DNA from: Pseudanabaena sp. Salubria-1
Lineage (GTDB): Bacteria; Cyanobacteriota; Cyanobacteriia; Pseudanabaenales; Pseudanabaenaceae
Length of the DNA stretch: 64,000 nucleotides
Assembly: GCA_023336205.1 (NCBI GenBank)
Contig: JALQCR010000012.1
Span: 102,129 to 166,128 of the forward strand
Direction: 5' to 3'
Part shown: piece by piece, positions 18,793 through 27,533 of the stretch
Numbering within the stretch: the stretch's first letter is position 1
Layout of the letters: each line of letters opens with the position of its first letter
Position numbers and translations under genes: made by a program
Notes under the pieces: generated by a model
Seen by the model: only the letters and a program-made list of their open reading frames with translations
Told to the model about the DNA's origin: nothing
Databases searched by the model: none

Positions 18793-20093
18793 CTTAGTGG
18801 TGCAGAAAACTCATGGGAGTCTCAAGATGAGACAATGGTAATACGGGCAAATTCGATACGAAAATCTAACTTTTCGCGTTTAGCAATAGAAGCAGAGGCA
18901 GGAGGAGGATTAGTTCTAGGCAAAATCTGCAAAATAGGAAGAGATTTTTGTTGGTAAAGAAGAGTGTGAAGCTGACGGAGACCGAGTTGCAGAAAACTCA
19001 AGCCGCGATGATCGTGCCAATCAATCGCAGCCCTTTGCCCCAAACGCACCAACATTATGCCAAGAATTACAGCAATCAGGTTAGCCGTGGCAAGGAGCAT
19101 AAATAAACAGGTAAGAGCTTGAGCATCACGGAGATGAGAGCTAACAACATTAAAAGCCGCCGACTTATAGTCTTTAAAATGGGGTTCGATTCCACCAAAG
19201 CGTTTGCCATAGAGAGCAAAAGTCTGTAATGAAGGGGGAATATCGCTAAGGACAGCCCATGAACCGTTAGCCATGTCTAGGTTAGCCGTCGCTAAATGAC
19301 AATTAACATCACCGAGTACGGTGACATCGGGAACTAGATAAGCTTGCTCTGCGGGAGGTATCAGTTGTTCAACACGCTTGGTTGTACCTGTTGGCAGAGT
19401 CACTAGCAGATCGCTCTTTGCGCGAATTGCCCAAGACCAGTGATTTTGCTGTAACCATCGGATTAATTCCCCATGTTCAAAACCTCGGTCGGCAAGCAAG
19501 GTCACCGTACTTTGTGGCGGCAATAGAGAGCGTACTTGTTCTAAGACGGGACGATAATGTTCAAAGCCAACTGTAGCGCTGCCATGCTCTAGTACTACTT
19601 GAGCTAGAGTAATCGACCTCCCTCCCCAAATCAAGCATACTTCTATAAGACAGAATTTATCCCACAGTATACTTGTGTCTAAGGCTAGTTCCAACGATTC
19701 TCCTGCAAATGCTTGGAGAAAGTGCTTCACCAATGGGTTATAGAATCTCTCGGCGATGATATGTGGATTATGCACAAAGTAGCTTAGTCTTTCCATCTGA
19801 CTTCTGGCTTGGCACTCTCGATGGCTCAAATAGGGCAACCAATGACTCAGACTTGCCCTTCCTGATTGCAATATCGCGGCTACTGCCTCCGCAAATCCTT
19901 GGAGATGTCGCTTATCTTTTGGCTTGAGCCATTGACGCAGTTGTTCTTGTAGCTGAAGATATAGGTGGGGCATTTGTATAAGATCTTTTGTTGAGGAACT
20001 TGAGTATCTCATCTCTTGCCCTTTTTATTCCTCTTGTCTCATTTTGAGATTCTATGCCTGTCAACCCTTTCCAGACTTTTCTGCACCACTAAG
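18793..20093 (-). mobile_element. IS4-family insertion sequence, copy 2 (1301 bp)
   Basis: It has the same ends as copy 1 (CTTAGTGGTGCAG / CTGCACCACTAAG), here flanked by its own 9-bp repeat CTACCAAAA at 18784-18792 and 20094-20102. It is therefore an independent insertion, not one end of a composite transposon, although both copies lie in the same orientation 2.5 kb apart. Confidence 0.93.
18822..20012 (-). CDS. IS4-family DDE transposase (copy 2)
   Basis: This 396-residue transposase is nearly identical to copy 1, with differences such as MPHLYLQ for MTHLYLQ and DTSILWDK for DTSMLWDK. The DDE residues and Y-R-E-K region are intact. The ATG at 20012 is the natural start. It is probably functional. 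Confidence 0.9.
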   Translation of the reverse strand: MRYSSSSTKDLIQMPHLYLQLQEQLRQWLKPKDKRHLQGFAEAVAAILQSGRASLSHWLPYLSHRECQARSQMERLSYFVHNPHIIAERFYNPLVKHFLQAFAGESLELALDTSILWDKFCLIEVCLIWGGRSITLAQVVLEHGSATVGFEHYRPVLEQVRSLLPPQSTVTLLADRGFEHGELIRWLQQNHWSWAIRAKSDLLVTLPTGTTKRVEQLIPPAEQAYLVPDVTVLGDVNCHLATANLDMANGSWAVLSDIPPSLQTFALYGKRFGGIEPHFKDYKSAAFNVVSSHLRDAQALTCLFMLLATANLIAVILGIMLVRLGQRAAIDWHDHRGLSFLQLGLRQLHTLLYQQKSLPILQILPRTNPPPASASIAKREKLDFRIEFARITIVSS

Positions 20094-20575
20094 CTACCAA
20101 AAACAATCGTACCGATCGCCCTAGACCTCGTGAGATGATAATCGGAAGTAATCAGATAGATATGCTGTAGTTTCTGATCGGTAAAATCTTTTGCCAAAGT
20201 GGTGAAATTAGTAACTGTATCAGTTGCCCTACCATCAAGGTGCAATTGCTGATTAGGAACATCAAATCGCTGGAAAATCTGGCGATAATATTCCAAGCTT
20301 GATTGATAATCAGAAACCCAAATATCTAGATCTTTGTGCGATCGCCAAAACTCTGCCGCAAACCTCATGCGCTCGCCATCCCCACCTGACACAAAAATTG
20401 CTTGGGGCAGAGGAGCTTGATGAAAAGCGATCGCTATTCGCATAGGAATAATACTACTCAGCAAAAAGGCGATCACTAAAGCTAAACATACTAATCTTTG
20501 GCAAGGATTTAGATACTTAAAAGCTTTGCCCAGAGAGGATTCCAAATACGAATATTTTAAGTGAAATGTGTTCAT
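20094..20575 (-). pseudogene. YdcF-like (DUF218/SanA family) protein, 5' part interrupted by IS4 copy 2
   Basis: The native part encodes an N-terminal membrane anchor (LVCLALVIAFLLSSIIPM) and most of the DUF218 domain: AIFVSGGDGERM, the ATDTVTNF motif and LITSDYHLTRSRAI. The IS end begins at 20093 and the frame then runs 18 foreign codons to 20039. Proteins of this family sit in the cell envelope and are linked to polysaccharide or peptidoglycan functions of unclear chemistry. The remaining ~50 codons lie beyond the IS at 18633-18792. An intact paralogue at 25497 may cover the role. Confidence 0.88.
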
Positions 20576-20612
20576 TAGTCACCAGAAAATCAGCTTGTTT
20601 GAGTGCGATCGT

Positions 20613-21062
20613 CTATTCCCAGAAGTCAACATTGAGTATTGAGTCAATGTCACGGCTAAATTGCCATGTATCAGGAAATTCAACATCATATTCAATTTGC
20701 ACAATTTTCAAAGCATCATCAAAAACCTCATCAAACGATTCTAAAAAGTGACACTTTAGGCTTGGTGACTGCCTTAGAAGTCTCACAAGCTTCTGTCGTT
20801 GATTAACTATTGTGACTTGCCATCCGCGATAACAATCAGGCATAGAGACATAGCACCGCTTAAGAATATGCTCAATTAATCTTTGGAGTCTATTCTCGAT
20901 CTCCCGCTTGTCGCTACCTGTCACACCCGCAATTTCCTCTATTAAATTCTCAATATCAATATTCTGGAAGTCTCCAGCTTTTAACTTGGCGATCGTATCT
21001 TCAAGCCATAGGTTAAAATCACGCTCGTATAGAGTCGCTTTGGGTGAAATTGCGATCATCAT
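20613..21062 (-). CDS. DUF29 domain-containing protein
   Basis: This 149-residue soluble protein has the typical DUF29 pattern: YERDFNLWLEDTIAKLKAGDF, then IDIENLIEEIAG and ENRLQRLIEHILK. The family is abundant in cyanobacteria and has no known function. AAGGAG lies 8-11 bases ahead of the paired ATG codons at 21062 and 21059. It is divergent from the SDR gene at 21149, sharing an 86-bp intergenic region. Confidence 0.85.
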   Translation of the reverse strand: MMIAISPKATLYERDFNLWLEDTIAKLKAGDFQNIDIENLIEEIAGVTGSDKREIENRLQRLIEHILKRCYVSMPDCYRGWQVTIVNQRQKLVRLLRQSPSLKCHFLESFDEVFDDALKIVQIEYDVEFPDTWQFSRDIDSILNVDFWE

Positions 21063-21148
21063 TTTGTTTTTTCTCCTTAAATCGTATGTTATCTTATCAA
21101 GACAGAAAAATGGATCGTATCTAAATTAATACGTATTGGAGGTTTTAA

Positions 21149-22060
21149 ATGATTCTTTTCACTGGATTAACAGGAAAAAGTGGCAGATGGCTTTTGCGAA
21201 GTCTTGAGAATGATTTGAGTGGTATTCAAAATCAAGGTTTACGGGCACTCGTCAGAAAGGAGTCAAGTCTTGAAATACTAAATCGTAGCAGTCTCAATAT
21301 AGAAAAAGTGATCGGCGATACGAGTGATGAAGAAGTATTGAGACTCGCTATGGATGGTGTTGATGTAGTATTTCATATCGCTGGTATCCATACTTCTCGA
21401 AGTGTGGCAAAGGTTGCCTTAGAGAAAAAAGTTAAGTGGCTGATCCTTGTCCATACAACAGGCATTTACTCAAAATATAAGTCTGCTGGAGAGGAGTACA
21501 GGAATACTGAAAAAATAATTGCTGACTTAGCAAAAGACTCAAATACACAGATCACAATTCTACGACCTACGATGATCTATGGAAGTGTCAGCGATAATAA
21601 TATGGTTGTTTTTATTAAGATGGTGGACAGGTTGAGGCTATTTCCTGTTGTTTCGGGTGGGAATTTTGAGTTGCAGCCAGTTTATGAAAAAGATCTTGGC
21701 GAAGCATATTTCAAAGTATTGCAGAATCGTGAAAAGACAATGGGTAAAAATTACATTCTCTCTGGCAAAGAGCCGATTGAACTAATTGATGTTTTTAGAA
21801 CTATTGAACGAAAACTAAAGAAGAAAAACTTTTATTTCTCTGTGCCTTTTCCGATCGCCTATTTTAGTGCGCTGACTTTGTGGGCAATTTCCCTTGGGAA
21901 AGTGGACTATCGAGAACGAGTACAGCGCCTCGTGGAGCCAAGAATATTTTCTCATGATGAAGCTTCACTGGATTTTGGATATGCTCCATTAAGTTTTGAG
22001 GATGGCGTTGAGAATGAAATAAAAGAATATTTAGAGCTAAAGAACCGCAATAATTCATGA
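21149..22060 (+). CDS. Extended/atypical SDR, NAD-dependent epimerase/dehydratase-like
   Basis: The N-terminal Rossmann motif TGLTGKSGRWLL and the later ILRPTMIYGSVSDNN and LQPVYEKDLGEAYF blocks mark an extended SDR that binds NAD(P). The usual YxxxK active site is not clear (EEYRNTEK instead), so it may be an atypical, NmrA-like member. TTGGAGG lies 7 bases before the ATG. Its stop overlaps the start of the WecA-like gene as ATGA. This SDR/WecA pairing is common in O-antigen loci, where the SDR reduces or epimerises the sugar on the nucleotide before lipid transfer. Confidence 0.75.
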   Translation: MILFTGLTGKSGRWLLRSLENDLSGIQNQGLRALVRKESSLEILNRSSLNIEKVIGDTSDEEVLRLAMDGVDVVFHIAGIHTSRSVAKVALEKKVKWLILVHTTGIYSKYKSAGEEYRNTEKIIADLAKDSNTQITILRPTMIYGSVSDNNMVVFIKMVDRLRLFPVVSGGNFELQPVYEKDLGEAYFKVLQNREKTMGKNYILSGKEPIELIDVFRTIERKLKKKNFYFSVPFPIAYFSALTLWAISLGKVDYRERVQRLVEPRIFSHDEASLDFGYAPLSFEDGVENEIKEYLELKNRNNS

Positions 22061-23058
22061 AAATAGTATATTTTTCGATTGGTTTGATCATCATCTTTGT
22101 TTTTAGCCTTGCAATTGTTTACTGGCTTAAGCAAAACTTTAGTAAGACCCTATTAGATATTCCCAACGATCGCAGTACCCATACTCAACCCACACCAAGG
22201 GGCGGCGGTCTCGGATTTATCATCGCCTTTGGGTTTACCTACGCGATCGCCGCCTTAACACGCAATTTCTGGAATAGTGAAGTTATTCCGTCTTGGTCTT
22301 TATGGTATACGGTCATTCCACTGGCGACTGTAGGTTTTTTGGACGATCGCTACAATTTATCGGCTCGCACCCGTTATATGGTGCAGTTAGGGACTTCAGG
22401 TATTGCCGTAGCTTGTTTTGGCATTTTTCCACAACCTTGGCTTACAGACTTGGGGATCGGCGGTATGGCGATCGCGGCTGTGATTACGGTAATTGGGATG
22501 ACAGCCCTGATCAATTTTTATAATTTCATGGATGGTTTGGATGGTTTAGTCGCAGGTATCGCTGTCGTCCAACTTACGTTTTTAGGTTGGTATTTTGAGC
22601 AATACATGCTCTATTTTCTTGCCTCAGCGATCATTGGCTTTCTCTATTGGAATTGGTCACCTGCCAAAATTTTTATGGGTGATGTCGGTAGTACTGGATT
22701 AGGGGCAATCATGGCGATCGCCCTACTTAATCACCATAGCAATGTTTCTACCGCTTGGTCGGCACTAGCGATTACCTTACCGATTTCTGGCGATGCCACT
22801 TACACTATTTTCCGCCGTCTTAAGTTAGGGGAAAATATTTTTAAAGCGCACCGTAGCCATATTTATCAAAGATTACAAATAAGAGGCTGGTCTCACGCTC
22901 AAGTCGCATGTGTTTATATTTGTCTAACCATAGGTATAGCTGTTAGCCTAAGTCTGTGGAATAACCTTGGTGCGATCGCATCTCTGGTTGTCAGTGCGAT
23001 CGCAATTATAGGTAGTGAGATTTATCTATCTAGAACCAACAAGGCTGGCGCTAAATAG
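22057..23058 (+). CDS. WecA/WbpL-like undecaprenyl-phosphate sugar-1-phosphate transferase (MraY family)
   Basis: This polytopic protein of 333 residues has about ten membrane helices. Family motifs are present: PTPRGGGLGF, GFLDDRYNLSARTR (the DD pair near residue 94), NFYNFMDGLDGL (about 153), FMGDVGSTGLGA (about 205) and the cytoplasmic HRSHIYQRL (about 264). It should transfer a HexNAc-1-phosphate from UDP to undecaprenyl phosphate and so start a glycan repeat unit. It is coupled to the upstream SDR. Its 3' end overlaps the convergent capD-like gene by 33 bp. Confidence 0.85.
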   Translation: MKIVYFSIGLIIIFVFSLAIVYWLKQNFSKTLLDIPNDRSTHTQPTPRGGGLGFIIAFGFTYAIAALTRNFWNSEVIPSWSLWYTVIPLATVGFLDDRYNLSARTRYMVQLGTSGIAVACFGIFPQPWLTDLGIGGMAIAAVITVIGMTALINFYNFMDGLDGLVAGIAVVQLTFLGWYFEQYMLYFLASAIIGFLYWNWSPAKIFMGDVGSTGLGAIMAIALLNHHSNVSTAWSALAITLPISGDATYTIFRRLKLGENIFKAHRSHIYQRLQIRGWSHAQVACVYICLTIGIAVSLSLWNNLGAIASLVVSAIAIIGSEIYLSRTNKAGAK

Positions 23059-24981
23059 AGTTGGCTTATCACACTTATATTCTGGTACGAGATCTTGTAA
23101 TATTGCCATCATTTCTGAATCTCGATTAGTTTTGGCAGCATCAATAAGTGCATTGAGCTTAGGCTCTAGTTCTTGCCAAGTTAGTTTCGGTTCATAAGCA
23201 GCGAAAATTTTGGGATGCAGCGTATTTTGTGCATTAGTTTTATCGACTAGTAGTTCTTCATATAGCTTTTCGCCAGATCTTAGACCCGTAATATGAATTT
23301 GAATATCTTGATCTGGTACTAGTCCGTTGAGAAGAATCATCCTCACTGCTAAATCATAAATTTTTACAGGTTCTCCCATATCTAGCAAAAAAATCTCGCC
23401 GCCCTTAGCCAAGGCACTCGCTTGAATCACCAAGCGTGCTGCTTCTGGGGTTGACATAAAGTATCGCGTAATGTCGGGATGGGTTAAAGTAATCGGACCG
23501 CCCTTAGCAATTTGCTGAGAGAATCGGGGTATTACTGAGCCGCTACTACCCAACACATTGCCAAACCTCACCATGGCAAGACAAGTATTTCCACTTTGGT
23601 AATCCGCGAGAGCTTGCAGGATTAACTCGGCGATGCGTTTACTAGCTCCCATTACATTTGTCGGTCGTACAGCTTTGTCAGTGGATATCAAAACGAAATT
23701 CTCGACTTGACAGGCGATCGCGCATTTCACTGCCACCAAAGTCCCCAAAACATTGTTTAGAATACCTCTGTTGGGGTTAGTTTCCACTAGGGGAACATGT
23801 TTGTAAGCTGCTGCATGGTAAACGGTTTCAATATCGTACTGAGATAACACCGTCATAAAATGTTCTCGATCCGTCACAGACCCCAAACACGAAATTAGTT
23901 GAATATGGGGATATTGTTCTGACAACTCCATCGCGATTGTATATAGGGCAAATTCATTAAGCTCGTAAAGCACCAAACGACTAGGCTCTTGTTGAACAAT
24001 CTGACGGCATAATTCAGAACCGATTGAACCTCCCGCCCCAGTGACCAAAACGAACTTTCCTGTGATGTTTTGGCTTAATAAATCGGGATCGGGCATTACT
24101 ATATCTCTTCCCAACAATTCCCCAATATCAATCTTACGAACCGCGCTTACAGAAAGCTTTCCCGTTATGATATCGCTGAAATTAGGAACAGTTTTGATAT
24201 TTGCGCCCATTAATGTAAGACGCTCCAAAATTTTGCGACGCTCTTCACCCTGAACTGAAGGCATGGCTAATAAAATCGTATCACACGAATTTTTTGACAT
24301 TAAGCTTGAGAGATCTTTGGATGGATAAACTTTATATCCTTTTATAGAATACTTGACCAAATAAGGATTATCATCGACAAAGCAGATAACGTCATAGTTG
24401 CTATTAGGATCGTGGGCTAATAATTCGGCTAGGTGAGAACCTGCGGAGCCAGCACCATAGATAATGGCTCTCACAACATCTGAATTATCATTATTTATTG
24501 AATATAACCAATTGAATAGTCGGCGTAGTGTCAACCTTGAAGTTGTTACTAATAGCAAGGTAATTATGGCATCGTTAAGTACAATTGAGCGTGGAAAATT
24601 GAGAGGAACTAGATAACAAATAGTGATAAATAGGGTCGAACTAATTAAGATTGCTTTACCACAAGTTGAGATAAATTCTTCACCCGTAAACCGCAAAACT
24701 GAATGATAAACACCTGTTTTAATAAATACAATTTGTTTAACTAGAAATAACAGAAAAATTATTGGTGAATAGTCAAATATTGCGGTTGGGTAGACTGTAC
24801 TGAAGCGAAAAGCAAAAGCCAAATAAATCGCAAGCGAAAAAGTAAACGTATCACATCCTAAAAGTATGATACGTTTAACTCTTCGCGGTAATTCATACGA
24901 TGTCTTGGATATATCAACTCTCATTAGTTTTAGGATACCGATTTCACTGTTTGCAAAAATATCCAATCTACCTACACTCAT
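23026..24981 (-). CDS. CapD/WbpM/PglF-type membrane nucleotide-sugar 4,6-dehydratase
   Basis: The protein has four N-terminal hydrophobic segments, a first Rossmann-like domain (IIYGAGSAGSHLAELLA, about residue 172) and a catalytic SDR domain (VLVTGAGGSIGSELCR, about 311). STDKAVRPTNVMGASKR (about 442) shows the Met-for-Tyr replacement typical of this family. It probably makes a UDP-4-keto-6-deoxy-HexNAc at the membrane, the entry step for bacillosamine-, QuiNAc- or FucNAc-type sugars. The start at 24981 lacks a clear ribosome-binding site; the Met at residue 20 is an alternative. A long hairpin lies in its leader at 25002-25135. Confidence 0.85.
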   Translation of the reverse strand: MSVGRLDIFANSEIGILKLMRVDISKTSYELPRRVKRIILLGCDTFTFSLAIYLAFAFRFSTVYPTAIFDYSPIIFLLFLVKQIVFIKTGVYHSVLRFTGEEFISTCGKAILISSTLFITICYLVPLNFPRSIVLNDAIITLLLVTTSRLTLRRLFNWLYSINNDNSDVVRAIIYGAGSAGSHLAELLAHDPNSNYDVICFVDDNPYLVKYSIKGYKVYPSKDLSSLMSKNSCDTILLAMPSVQGEERRKILERLTLMGANIKTVPNFSDIITGKLSVSAVRKIDIGELLGRDIVMPDPDLLSQNITGKFVLVTGAGGSIGSELCRQIVQQEPSRLVLYELNEFALYTIAMELSEQYPHIQLISCLGSVTDREHFMTVLSQYDIETVYHAAAYKHVPLVETNPNRGILNNVLGTLVAVKCAIACQVENFVLISTDKAVRPTNVMGASKRIAELILQALADYQSGNTCLAMVRFGNVLGSSGSVIPRFSQQIAKGGPITLTHPDITRYFMSTPEAARLVIQASALAKGGEIFLLDMGEPVKIYDLAVRMILLNGLVPDQDIQIHITGLRSGEKLYEELLVDKTNAQNTLHPKIFAAYEPKLTWQELEPKLNALIDAAKTNRDSEMMAILQDLVPEYKCDKPTLFSASLVGSR

Positions 24982-25001
24982 AGATCATATTTAATTTACT
25001 A

Positions 25002-25135
25002 GGCTCTTCTGGGTTCATGGGGATAAGCACAGCTAATAGTAATCAGAATCCTCTCGGAGCAACAGTTACAGCCCTACCATGTCGCCAATAATTGTATCGA
25101 CACTGTACCATTTACCCCTCAAACCCAGATGAGCC
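25002..25135 (-). ncRNA. Candidate structured leader RNA of the capD-like gene
   Basis: The two edges of this 134-bp segment are complementary: GGCTC with GAGCC, TCTGGGTT with AACCCAGA, and GGGG with CCCC, separated by small mismatched loops. Read on the minus strand it ends 20 bases before the capD-like ATG. I recognise no known riboswitch core, 6S or tmRNA pattern. It could be a cis-regulatory leader, a small RNA, or a decayed inverted repeat. Confidence 0.35.
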
Positions 25136-25424
25136 ATTTACTACAATATTAGCAGCAATTCTCATTATAGAAATTAATTTTTTGAAAGACATACTACGAC
25201 GGGATTTCAAAAAAAGTAATTTTGGGATTTGTGGTATCTAAGAATTAGGTTAAGCTATAGCGAATCTGGCTATATCTATTAGCATACGATCGTTGATCTA
25301 TGGGAGCCTAACTAAGATGTGTTTGTGTATTAGTTAAGTTGAATCAGAACAATGATTGTTTACGAAATTTGGTATAGTAGAGCAGTTGTTGTATAAAGAT
25401 TAGAGCAAATAAGTCATGGAAGCT
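25136..25424. other. Intergenic region without a recognised gene
   Basis: AT-rich sequence with no convincing frame. A small inverted repeat (ATAGC...GCTAT) lies near 25256-25275. Together with the hairpin to the left and the gene remnant to the right it forms a gap of about 440 bp between capD and the ydcF paralogue. Confidence 0.5.
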
Positions 25425-25489
25425 GACAATAATTAGTATTCAATCAGCAATTTATTTCTTTAATAAACACGGATGGAAATTCTTCTAAT
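25425..25489 (+). pseudogene. Duplicated 3' end of the GT2 gene at 17844
   Basis: The frame reads TIISIQSAIYFFNKHGWKFF and a TAA; the GT2 gene at 17844 ends TIITIQSAIYFFNKHGWKLF. Only about 20 codons remain. It stands next to the ydcF paralogue just as the parent stands next to the interrupted ydcF, so the two loci derive from one duplicated segment. Confidence 0.85.
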
Positions 25490-25496
25490 GTAAAGT

Positions 25497-26075
25497 TCAG
25501 TGTCGAGGATTCAAACTCGCACCAGTTAGACCACTAAAAAACCACAAAAGCGATCGCCCACAATCCCGCACCACGCGCACCAGAGATTCTGACTTTTCAT
25601 CTGATGAAGGTACAGCAAGAGGTGTAACTACAATCCCTTCACTACCAAGGACAATAGTAGCGATCGCTCTTGCCCTCCTCATATGATAATCCGATGTAAT
25701 CAAATAAATATGCTGTATATTATGTTCAACAAAATCTTCTGCTAAAGTCGTGAAATTTGTCACCGTATCTGTAGCTCTACCGTCTAACCGCAATCTTTCA
25801 TCAGGAACACCAAACTTTTCAAAAATAAGGCGATTATAATTTAGGTTAGAGTCAAAATCGGAAACCCAAATATCTAAATCCTTGTGCGATCGCCAAAACT
25901 GGGCGGCAAATTCCATTCTTTGAGGATCACTCCCCAATACAAAAATTGCTTGGGGTACAGGAGCTTGATGAAAAGCGATCGCAATTTTCACAGGAATTAT
26001 GCTAAATAGACTGAGGGCGATCGCTAAAATTAGCCACACTAATCTATGCTTGATTTTTCTAAAAATACTAATCAT
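25497..26075 (-). CDS. YdcF-like (DUF218/SanA family) envelope protein
   Basis: This 192-residue protein has an N-terminal anchor (LVWLILAIALSLFSIIPV) and a DUF218 domain with AIFVLGSDPQRM, DGRATDTVTNFTTL and YLITSDYHMRRARAIA. The family is membrane-anchored and linked to envelope or exopolysaccharide functions; no reaction is established. It is an intact paralogue of the IS-interrupted gene at 18633-20575, with close similarity along its whole length. Its 5' end is repeated twice more to the right (26751 and 27597). Confidence 0.8.
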   Translation of the reverse strand: MISIFRKIKHRLVWLILAIALSLFSIIPVKIAIAFHQAPVPQAIFVLGSDPQRMEFAAQFWRSHKDLDIWVSDFDSNLNYNRLIFEKFGVPDERLRLDGRATDTVTNFTTLAEDFVEHNIQHIYLITSDYHMRRARAIATIVLGSEGIVVTPLAVPSSDEKSESLVRVVRDCGRSLLWFFSGLTGASLNPRH

Positions 26076-26094
26076 GACTACTCATGGCGATCAG

Positions 26095-26301
26095 TTAATA
26101 CCCACGATTTGGTTTACAGTCTGCAAAACTTATTGCCTCTGTATCCAAAAAACTAGCGATCGCCATCTCAAGTGTTGCTTCGATTGGATAATCAATTTCT
26201 TTGGATCGAGCAATAATTGCTGCTCGAATTCTCTCAGGCAGAAATTTTAAAATAACTTCTGCATCTTTAGATGAGATTCGCTCTAAAACTTCTACTTGCA
26301 T
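26095..26301 (-). CDS. Small hypothetical protein, ribbon-helix-helix-like
   Basis: A 68-residue protein, MQVEVLERISSKDAEVILKF onwards, with predicted helices ERIRAAIIARSKEIDYPIEATLEMAIASFL that resemble small DNA-binding antitoxin-like proteins. The frame is open back to 26331, but the ATG at 26301 has GGAG nine bases upstream and removes an overlap with the GIY-YIG gene. It is 7 bp downstream of that gene, so the two are probably co-transcribed. No function can be assigned with confidence. Confidence 0.55.
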   Translation of the reverse strand: MQVEVLERISSKDAEVILKFLPERIRAAIIARSKEIDYPIEATLEMAIASFLDTEAISFADCKPNRGY

Positions 26302-26308
26302 AAATTTA

Positions 26309-26632
26309 CTACTCCATTGGGATTTGGACATTGTATGGAGGCTCAGTAGCTCGAAGAATTATTGCCTCTAGCTCCAATAGTAACGCAGGATTCTTAGAAT
26401 ATGGAATTATTTGTAAAGCAATACGCACATCTTCATCTTTGTATTTATCAAGCCATGCCCAAAGAAAGCCTTTATGACCACCTTTAAAACGACTCCTTAA
26501 ACTTTTAGTTTTGCCAATGTAAAGCAAGCCTTTATACTTGTGTCTAATTGCATAAATGCCAGGAAGATCGGGAATATTACTAAAATCGCGATTTAAAGAT
26601 TGGCATTCTTCAAAGAGAGTGAAAGCGATCAC
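26309..26632 (-). CDS. GIY-YIG nuclease-family protein
   Basis: The 107-residue protein is a stand-alone GIY-YIG domain: PGIYAIRHKYKGLLYIGKTK contains both signature strands, SLRSRFKGGHKG carries the conserved Arg and His, and LELEAIILRATEPPYN carries the metal-binding Glu and final Asn. Stand-alone members are structure-specific or accessory nucleases of mostly unknown role. It lies between two copies of a ydcF 5' repeat, which suggests it arrived as a cassette. Confidence 0.8.
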   Translation of the reverse strand: MIAFTLFEECQSLNRDFSNIPDLPGIYAIRHKYKGLLYIGKTKSLRSRFKGGHKGFLWAWLDKYKDEDVRIALQIIPYSKNPALLLELEAIILRATEPPYNVQIPME

Positions 26633-26750
26633 ATCTAAAATATTTCTTGCTTGTTGTTTTATTTCAGATAGGCTTAGTGTAATAGGAATCGGATTTTTAA
26701 TGCTTTTTGGATTATTCTAATCTGCGCTCGCCACTAACCAAGACTGAAAC

Positions 26751-26795
26751 CCATACTAATCTATGCCTGCTTTTTTAAATACTACTCATGGCGAT
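26751..26795 (-). pseudogene. YdcF 5'-end remnant (repeat B)
   Basis: On the minus strand ATGAGTAGT is followed by a stop and then by codons for KSRHRLVW, the same residues as near the start of the ydcF gene at 26075. It is about 45 bp and shares CATACTAATCTATG and CTACTCATGGCGATC with copies A (26034-26092) and C (27689-27727). Confidence 0.7.
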
Positions 26796-26809
26796 CGCGG
26801 CGATCGCTG

Positions 26810-27502
26810 TCAATGAAGTATATGAAGCCCATGAACTACACCACCCTCTGAATCAAATTTAGGTTCAACAATAGGGAAAAATCTATCATCTCCCTTCTCA
26901 AAATGCCTAAAAATAGCATAGGCAACTAAATCGGCAAGTTGGATCAACCTTGATGCTTTTGAATCTAAAAATAGAGGTACTTCTGAGAAATTTCTTATCA
27001 CGCCCCAAGTGTATCCGATTGTTCTAAAGTCAGTAGCTAAAGATTGAATTGTTGTTTCATAAGTAGATTTATCAAAAATGATGATTCCTCTATGCGTATC
27101 ACCGTTTCTATGTAACCGCATTAAATACTTATCAAACCTGCTAGCTAATTGCTCAAATGCAACCTCAACAGGATCTTGTGGAGACACCACAGATTTTTTA
27201 ATCACGCTTGCAAAAAGTCGATTGCTAGGATGGGATTGCTGGAAAACTTTCAAAGCATCTTCAATTGCTTGGTGCCTATCATCTTTAGTGTGACTTCTCC
27301 AATATCCTCTTCCGCCAAACATTGGACTACCATGCAACTCAACCGTTGCTGGCTCAGCAGGATTAAACCTAGCTGCAATTTGGTCAAGCTGGTTGGAAAT
27401 CCAATATCCCTGTCGCTCAAACACACAAAATCCAGCTAGCACGAAATACTGTTGGTTTGGGTCATGGGTTGTACCAGACTCATCTACATACAATAGATAC
27501 AT
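26810..27502 (-). CDS. DUF3800 domain-containing protein
   Basis: The 230-residue protein starts YLLYVDESGTTHDPNQQYF, the DUF3800 signature with its Asp-Glu pair, and has IIIFDKSTYETT and SRLIQLADLVAYAI, the distal acidic strand. The fold is RNase H-like and nuclease activity is plausible but unproven. Genes of this family are often mobile and linked to defence or retroelement-like contexts. It has its own extended -10 promoter and a hairpin leader (27534-27604). It is flanked by ydcF 5' remnants on both sides. Confidence 0.85.
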   Translation of the reverse strand: MYLLYVDESGTTHDPNQQYFVLAGFCVFERQGYWISNQLDQIAARFNPAEPATVELHGSPMFGGRGYWRSHTKDDRHQAIEDALKVFQQSHPSNRLFASVIKKSVVSPQDPVEVAFEQLASRFDKYLMRLHRNGDTHRGIIIFDKSTYETTIQSLATDFRTIGYTWGVIRNFSEVPLFLDSKASRLIQLADLVAYAIFRHFEKGDDRFFPIVEPKFDSEGGVVHGLHILH

Positions 27503-27533
27503 GCATCTTTCTTACATCCTTAAAAATTAAAAT

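Noticed and set aside
19382..19576. Plus-strand 64-codon frame repeated identically in both IS4 copies (also 15610-15804)
   Set aside because: It is the antisense of the transposase and is identical only because the IS copies are.
15021..20093. Composite transposon bounded by the two IS4 copies
   Set aside because: Each copy has its own distinct 9-bp target duplication, so they inserted separately.
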